From MnTg04 sp964568075 (GTDB lineage: Bacteria; Pseudomonadota; Gammaproteobacteria; Steroidobacterales; MnTg04): a DNA stretch of 19,393 nucleotides. The stretch is from the NCBI GenBank assembly GCA_964568075.1, contig CAZMOM010000047.1, forward strand, positions 1-19,393, written 5' to 3'. Numbering within the stretch: the stretch's first letter is position 1; each line of letters starts with the position of its first letter. A program made the translations under genes and the position numbers. Positions 15,089 to 19,393 of this stretch are shown piece by piece. Below the pieces are notes generated by a model. It saw nothing but the letters and a program-made list of their open reading frames with translations. It was not told the origin of the DNA and made no database searches.

Positions 15089-16666
15089 TCAGATCTCGTT
15101 TACCTGCGCAAAATGATCTTGCAGATATTGCTCGAAACTTATTTCATCCTTCTCCTCTATGTCTTTTTGTCGCTTGACAGACGCTTGCGATTCCCTGGAA
15201 AAAAAATCTTCTCGCGACAAGTCCCCTTTCCCCAGGCTGAGAAAATAATCCTTGTGTTGCAGCGATGCGCGTTTTGCAACGCCGAAAAACGACTCTCCGG
15301 AAAGTCTCATTTCCTGCAGGATTCTTGCAGATGGCGTCCGCTCGGGATCTTCGATCGCCGCGGCCTGAATTTCCAGTGCATCCGCATACATGGAGCTGCC
15401 CGTTCCATTATCCAGTAATTTGCAGATCTCTCGTATCGGATCAAGAATCTCGCGGGCCCAATTCTTCAACGACATTGCCTTGCCGTGTCTGACGAGATTT
15501 AACCCCGGCTCTCGACCTTGACGGGCGACCTTGAGCTGGTTGTTTTCGATTTCCTTCATTTCTTTTGCATCAAGAAGCGAACTTTCCTCGATCAGGCAAT
15601 AAATCAGAAACGCCTCGATAAATCTCATCTGATTCTGGTTTACACCGGCCGGATCCAACAGGCTGACATCCAGGGCACGGAGTTCTATATACTCAACGCC
15701 TCTTCTGTGTAATGCGCGGGTGGGCATTTCCCCGGTGTCGGTGATGCGTTTTGGCCGTATAAGTCCATAGTATTCGTTCTCTACCTGCAGGATATTGGCG
15801 CTCAGCTGACGATATTCTCCGTCGACTTTAACGCCAATGGACTCGAAATCGGGATTGGGCGTCGTGACCGCTTGAATCAGTGAATCCACATACTCGTCGA
15901 TGCTGTTCAAGGAAATATTGAGGGAATCCTGGGCCGTGTTTTTATAACCCAGATCGCTCATGCGCAAGGAAGTGGCATGAGGCAGGTACAAAGTCCCCTG
16001 GTCATATTCCTCAAGACCAGCCCCCTGGTGTGCAAAACACCGGCAAATCGCCGGTGAATTGCCAAACAAATATAAAATCATCCAGCCCATGCGCTGTGCA
16101 TTTCTGAGTAAGCCGAAATAGGCGGATGAACGGAAGTTCTGTTGTTTTCTCGTGTCCCGTTCCAGCTCCTGGTAGTGCTCCCAGAATTCATCGGGTAAGG
16201 AGAAATTGAAATGTACTCCGGAAATAGTCTGCATCATACGACCGTATCGATGACCAAGGCCCCGTCGGTAAACCGCTTTCATTTTTCCAACATTCGAGTC
16301 ACCATATTTTGCTACCGGTATTGCGTCGTCGGCGACGATCAGACAGGGCATGCTCGCCGCCCACAACAATTCATCGCCGATGTGCTGATAGACAAACTGA
16401 TGAATATCGCAAAGGAATTGCAGCGTTTCCCAGGTCGACGTATAGGCGGGTGTGACAAATTCAAGCAGCGCCTCTGAAAAATCTGTCGTTATAAAGCGGT
16501 TGGTCAGTGCGGAGCCGAGCGCAAGGGGGTGGCTGGTCATGGCCAGATCACCATTTTGGGTAACGCGTAGCGCTTCCTTTTCGACGCCTTTACGGCATCT
16601 TTGCATCACCTTCGAAAGGTCAGCCGCCGTAAGCCTCGCCAGGCGCTGATCTGTGAGTGGGTTCAT
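15089..16666 (-). CDS. gshA: Glutamate-cysteine ligase (gamma-glutamylcysteine synthetase)
   Basis: This 525-residue enzyme catalyses ATP-dependent joining of glutamate and cysteine, the first step of glutathione synthesis in the cytoplasm. It matches the E. coli-type GshA family in length (E. coli about 518) and in motifs: KGVEKEALRV (26-35), TTDFSEALLEFVTP, SGVHFNFSLP, and RRGVEYIELRALDVSLLDPAGV late in the protein. The frame runs open to 17137, but that part is the shadow of the Mpo1-like gene. ATG 16666 sits directly before the conserved N-terminus, 40 bp downstream of the preceding gene, so the two probably share a transcript. No gshB is present in the window. Confidence 0.95.
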   Translation of the reverse strand: MNPLTDQRLARLTAADLSKVMQRCRKGVEKEALRVTQNGDLAMTSHPLALGSALTNRFITTDFSEALLEFVTPAYTSTWETLQFLCDIHQFVYQHIGDELLWAASMPCLIVADDAIPVAKYGDSNVGKMKAVYRRGLGHRYGRMMQTISGVHFNFSLPDEFWEHYQELERDTRKQQNFRSSAYFGLLRNAQRMGWMILYLFGNSPAICRCFAHQGAGLEEYDQGTLYLPHATSLRMSDLGYKNTAQDSLNISLNSIDEYVDSLIQAVTTPNPDFESIGVKVDGEYRQLSANILQVENEYYGLIRPKRITDTGEMPTRALHRRGVEYIELRALDVSLLDPAGVNQNQMRFIEAFLIYCLIEESSLLDAKEMKEIENNQLKVARQGREPGLNLVRHGKAMSLKNWAREILDPIREICKLLDNGTGSSMYADALEIQAAAIEDPERTPSARILQEMRLSGESFFGVAKRASLQHKDYFLSLGKGDLSREDFFSRESQASVKRQKDIEEKDEISFEQYLQDHFAQVNEI

Positions 16667-16706
16667 CGGCCCGCTGTCCCGACCACCCGAGTCCTGCGAA
16701 CCGGCA

Positions 16707-17012
16707 TCAGAATGGTATTCGGCCGGCGAGAGTGTCCTTGTACATGACAAAATCGCCGAGCAGACTAAACAGCGGGTAGCGAAAAGTGGCTGGCCGGTTT
16801 TTCTCGAAAAAAAAGTGGCCTGTCCAGGCAAAGCCATAGCCAAGAACCGGAAGGAACCAGAACAAGGCATAGCGACCGGTAACCGAAGCAAAAAGAAGGA
16901 GAATAAGAACGGCCGTTGTCCCCGCGAAATGGAGCCGCCGGCAGGTTCTGTTTTGGTGTTCTCCAAGGTAGAACGGGTAGAAATCGGCAAAACTGTCAAA
17001 TTCTTTATCCAT
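16707..17012 (-). CDS. DUF962 / Mpo1-like membrane protein
   Basis: This 101-residue protein has two hydrophobic stretches (about 30-46 and 48-64) and conserved histidines H19 (EHQN), H28 (LHFAGT) and H66 (AWTGHFFFEKNRPATF), followed by RYPLFSLLGDFVMY. This is the DUF962 pattern; the yeast member Mpo1 is an iron-dependent dioxygenase acting on 2-hydroxy fatty acids. Whether the bacterial protein does the same chemistry is unproven. The start at 17012 is fixed by a strong Shine-Dalgarno (GGAGGA) two bases upstream of the ATG. The longer upstream open frame lacks a comparable site. gshA follows after 40 bp on the same strand. Confidence 0.85.
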   Translation of the reverse strand: MDKEFDSFADFYPFYLGEHQNRTCRRLHFAGTTAVLILLLFASVTGRYALFWFLPVLGYGFAWTGHFFFEKNRPATFRYPLFSLLGDFVMYKDTLAGRIPF

Positions 17013-17160
17013 GGTCCTCCTCCCGGCTGCGTTGCCCATTGTATCCGCTGACACTGGCACTCGACAGCATGACGAGTGGACCACGATACAGGTTGATACT
17101 GATAGATTGTGATCGAAAACACACTGAAATAACGCAAACTGCCCTAGACTTCGGTGTAAT

Positions 17161-18114
17161 TTGAGCCTGACAGGCCTGCACACAACTGTGACCGACCTCA
17201 AAAAATTGTCCGCCGATGACGCGACTCTCCAGCGGTCGATCAGTGACCCCGATCTGGAAACGGCAGTTCGTGAAAATCAGTTTGTCGTTTTTTATCAGCC
17301 GAAAATAGATACGCGGACGCTGGAATTCGTGTCTGTCGAAGCGTTGGTTCGCTGGACTCACCCCCGATATGGTCTGCTCGTACCGGACACGTTCATTCCG
17401 ATCGCCGAGCGCAGCGGTCATATCCACGGAATTACCGATATTGTGCTGAAAACTGCGTTGCAACAAAGCGCTATCTGGCGGGAAATGGGGCTCGAATTAC
17501 GCATGTCGATCAACATCTCCGGCGCTTCTTTGGAGGTTGAGGGTTTACCAGAGCAAATCCACGATATGACGGGCGTATTTAACGTACCCGCGGACAAGAT
17601 CGTGCTGGAAGTGACCGAAACCTGGCAGAACCAGGACACGCAGACCGCAATTGAAATCCTGAACGAACTGAGCGCAAAGGGCTTCAGGCTGGCCCTCGAT
17701 GACGTGGGCACCGGTCATTCGAATTTCGCCAAGTTACAGGGGATGCCCTACAGCGAGATGAAACTCGACAAATCCCATATTCAGGCAGCCGCCATCGATC
17801 CGGAGACCCGGGACTTTATCGCTTTGTGTGTCGAGATGGGGCACGAGATGGGTATGCACGTCGTCGCCGAAGGCATCGAACAGCAGGATCAGTGGGAAAT
17901 GATGTCTGCGATGGGGTGTGACGAAGGCCAGGGCTTCTTTATCGCCAGACCCATGGCAGGAGAGGAGATCCCGGGCTGGCTAAAGCGATGGAATACCTAT
18001 CTTGGCCTGGCGGCGGACCACCAGCGGGAAAGCGATACGCTGGTTAACCTCGATGAGTTGACCGGCACATTTCACCGCCTGAACAGTATATTTCCGACCA
18101 AGCTGGACATCTGA
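17161..18114 (+). CDS. Stand-alone EAL-domain cyclic-di-GMP phosphodiesterase
   Basis: This protein of about 317 residues is nearly all EAL domain (about 30-285). Catalytic signatures are present: E60-A61-L62 in VSVEALVRW, N118 in SINIS, the Glu residues of LEVTETW (150-153), D180-D181 in LALDDVGTGHSNF, K201 in KLDKSHI, VAEGIE (235-240) and Q257 in EGQGFFIARP. The domain should therefore hydrolyse c-di-GMP to pGpG. No sensor, membrane or GGDEF domain precedes it. No ATG lies near the N-terminus: TTG 17161 and GTG 17188 are the candidates, and neither has a good Shine-Dalgarno. It is divergent from the Mpo1-like gene, with the promoter region at about 17013-17160. Confidence 0.88.
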   Translation: MSLTGLHTTVTDLKKLSADDATLQRSISDPDLETAVRENQFVVFYQPKIDTRTLEFVSVEALVRWTHPRYGLLVPDTFIPIAERSGHIHGITDIVLKTALQQSAIWREMGLELRMSINISGASLEVEGLPEQIHDMTGVFNVPADKIVLEVTETWQNQDTQTAIEILNELSAKGFRLALDDVGTGHSNFAKLQGMPYSEMKLDKSHIQAAAIDPETRDFIALCVEMGHEMGMHVVAEGIEQQDQWEMMSAMGCDEGQGFFIARPMAGEEIPGWLKRWNTYLGLAADHQRESDTLVNLDELTGTFHRLNSIFPTKLDI

Positions 18115-18183
18115 GGCCCGGCCGTCCCCAACTCTCGACCGACAAACTCCCGCCAAATCCGGCACGGGCTCGCTTGGAAATGC

Positions 18184-18215
18184 TTGACAAATTCTATTTA
18201 CTTATATATAAGTAA
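18184..18215 (+). promoter_or_regulatory. TetR gene promoter with overlapping 18-bp palindromic operator
   Basis: TTGACA (18184-18189), a 17-bp spacer and TATAAG (18207-18212) form a near-consensus sigma70 promoter. A perfect palindrome, TTACTTATATATAAGTAA (18198-18215), covers the -10. A TetR dimer bound there would block transcription, giving autorepression. Confidence 0.85.
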
Positions 18216-18234
18216 GTTCGTTTGGAGATTTGCC

Positions 18235-18810
18235 ATGACCACACCTCGCACAAGCACTCGTGAGCACATTCTGAAAAGGGCGACGGCTCTGTTTCAGGGT
18301 CGTGGCTATAATGGCTTTAGTTTCAAAGACATATCTACCCCGATGGGGATCAGGAATGCAGCGGTCCATTACCATTTCCCAAGCAAGGCGGATCTTTGTA
18401 CCGCCGTCATCCGGCGCTACAGCGACCTGTTGAAATCGGAAACCCGTGAATTCATGGAGCTTGGCGGACCGGCCCGGGTCCAGCTTGAACGCTACCTGGC
18501 GTTTGTTCGTCATGAAATACTGGATGCGCACTGCATGTGCCCGTTGACCAACGTTGCGGTCGCCATGGATACGCTGCCTGACGAGATCCGTGCGGAAGCG
18601 AAGAAATTGAGCCGCGATGTGCTTTCTTATTTGACGCGCGTCATGGAGACCGGGCGGAAACAGGGCGAATTTCAGTTTGACTGCGTGGCGGAGCAGAAAG
18701 CGCTGTCCGTCAAAGCCGCATTGCAGGGTGCCGGCCAGCTAGCGCGATTAATGGGACCGGAAGTTGTGGATCAGGTTATCGATCAGATCCGCTGCGACCT
18801 GAAGATTTGA
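18235..18810 (+). CDS. TetR/AcrR-family transcriptional repressor
   Basis: This 191-residue protein has an N-terminal TetR DNA-binding domain: STREHILKRATALFQGRGYN, then the helix-turn-helix FSFKDISTPMGIRNAAVHYH (29-48) and FPSKADLCTAVI. The C-terminal ligand/dimer domain includes a small cysteine pair (HCMCPL) that might be redox or ligand relevant, but this is not established. ATG 18235 has GGAG upstream and lies just after the promoter; the longer frame from 18184 starts inside the -35. Matching palindromes lie over its own promoter and ahead of the next gene, so it probably represses both. The inducing ligand is unknown. Confidence 0.9.
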   Translation: MTTPRTSTREHILKRATALFQGRGYNGFSFKDISTPMGIRNAAVHYHFPSKADLCTAVIRRYSDLLKSETREFMELGGPARVQLERYLAFVRHEILDAHCMCPLTNVAVAMDTLPDEIRAEAKKLSRDVLSYLTRVMETGRKQGEFQFDCVAEQKALSVKAALQGAGQLARLMGPEVVDQVIDQIRCDLKI

Positions 18811-18826
18811 TTTTTTTTGTCTTAAC

Positions 18827-18846
18827 TACTTACCTATTAGTAAGTA
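18827..18846 (+). promoter_or_regulatory. Second TetR-type operator, upstream of the membrane-protein gene
   Basis: The inverted repeat TACTTAC-CTATTA-GTAAGTA has 7-bp perfect arms. It shares the TACTTA/TAAGTA half-site with the palindrome ahead of the TetR gene. It sits about 20 bp before the next ATG, between a T-rich -35-like stretch and the Shine-Dalgarno. Confidence 0.75.
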
Positions 18847-18865
18847 ATTCACAGGGAGAATACCG

Positions 18866-19333
18866 ATGCATAATACGTATACCGGGAAACTGGCGGAATC
18901 AGGAAGCCTCTTTTCCCGCTCGAGAACATCGATCGCCAGTCTGATCCCTGGGGGTTTCGAGATCTGGGCGACGCTGCTGGGCGCTGTCTCGACCGTGGCG
19001 GCTGCCTCGTTTTTCAATAGCTGGGGCCACTCTGAGGTATTGCTGCTGACTTCGGCAATATCCTTTACTGCGGCCCTGGTCTGGGTCTATGCAATCCTGC
19101 TCGCGGGTACGGGCCGAAGAGCGTTGATTCGCCTCGGCCTTGCCACAACGATGATCGCTTTGGCGGCGAGCGTTAATCCGGATATGCTCGCTGCGAGTTT
19201 CGTGCTGCATGCCGTCGCTGCGGCCCACGCAGCGTCAGAAACAAACGACCTGGAGGATAAGCTGGCGTTGCTTGCCTGGACCGGATCTTCGCTGACCTTG
19301 ACGGTATTAACCCTGGTCGGCGCCGTACAATAA
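18866..19333 (+). CDS. Multi-pass membrane protein of unknown function, probably TetR-controlled
   Basis: I do not recognise the family. The 155-residue product has hydrophobic segments at about 32-50, 58-81, 86-102, 106-122 and 134-153, giving four or five membrane helices. The polar N-terminal 25 residues have no export signal, and a short acidic loop (ETNDLEDK) precedes the last helix. The size and layout recall small inner-membrane proteins rather than a known transporter. The start is supported by GGGAGA six bases before ATG 18866. The gene lies 55 bp downstream of the TetR repressor and carries a matching operator, so it is the likely target of that repressor. Confidence 0.75.
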   Translation: MHNTYTGKLAESGSLFSRSRTSIASLIPGGFEIWATLLGAVSTVAAASFFNSWGHSEVLLLTSAISFTAALVWVYAILLAGTGRRALIRLGLATTMIALAASVNPDMLAASFVLHAVAAAHAASETNDLEDKLALLAWTGSSLTLTVLTLVGAVQ

Positions 19334-19393
19334 TCGCATTCGGCCAGGAGCATTAGTAATCGGGCGGGCCAATACAGGCTTAGCTCCCAGTAG

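Noticed and set aside
16653..17051. 132-codon plus frame opposite the Mpo1-like gene
   Set aside because: It is antisense to a gene with a strong Shine-Dalgarno and conserved family motifs, and its own composition is not protein-family-like.
18811..18820. Run of T after the TetR gene as a rho-independent terminator
   Set aside because: There is no GC-rich stem directly upstream. The T-run more likely belongs to the promoter region of the next gene.

Overview
The window reads as the chromosome of a moderately GC-rich Gammaproteobacterium, probably free-living and marine or sediment-associated. That placement is inferred from an E. coli-type glutamate-cysteine ligase, a protein with a GlyGly-CTERM-like tail, a YgiM-type SH3 membrane protein and a TonB protein carrying a receiver domain. 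Woeseiaceae-like lineages are a plausible guess, but nothing here proves the genus.

Layout. Positions 1-420 hold the 5' part of an IS481-type insertion sequence running off the left edge. Positions 844-2757 encode a receiver/membrane/TPR-like/TonB-C fusion, followed by what looks like a subtilase C-terminal fossil and a small PGPGW-like membrane protein with a possibly leaderless promoter. An ArsR-type regulator (3780-4388, minus) has a near-consensus promoter partly covered by a 36-bp palindrome. Next come an SH3-domain membrane protein with six 21-bp tandem repeats, a lipoprotein M19 dipeptidase, a secreted metzincin protease with a GlyGly-CTERM-like tail, and an exported isoaspartyl peptidase/asparaginase. 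The last three suggest extracytoplasmic breakdown of proteins and peptides.

Positions 10278-13135 form a compact locus: a class V PLP aminotransferase-fold enzyme diverges from an overlapping sulfotransferase and class IV aminotransferase pair. This is the best candidate for undescribed chemistry. An orphan HlyD/MacA-type adaptor gene (13368-14687, minus) has a 160-bp MITE inserted just upstream of its Shine-Dalgarno sequence. The MITE has 22-bp perfect terminal inverted repeats and a CTAA duplication resembling IS5-type insertions.

The right part holds gshA with an upstream DUF962/Mpo1-like gene (minus), a divergent stand-alone EAL phosphodiesterase, and a TetR-regulator plus four- or five-helix membrane-protein pair. 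Similar TTACTT/AAGTAA palindromes precede each gene of that pair, which implies repression of both by the TetR protein.

No rRNA, tRNA or CRISPR array was recognised. All functional calls come from reading motifs by eye; no database search was possible.
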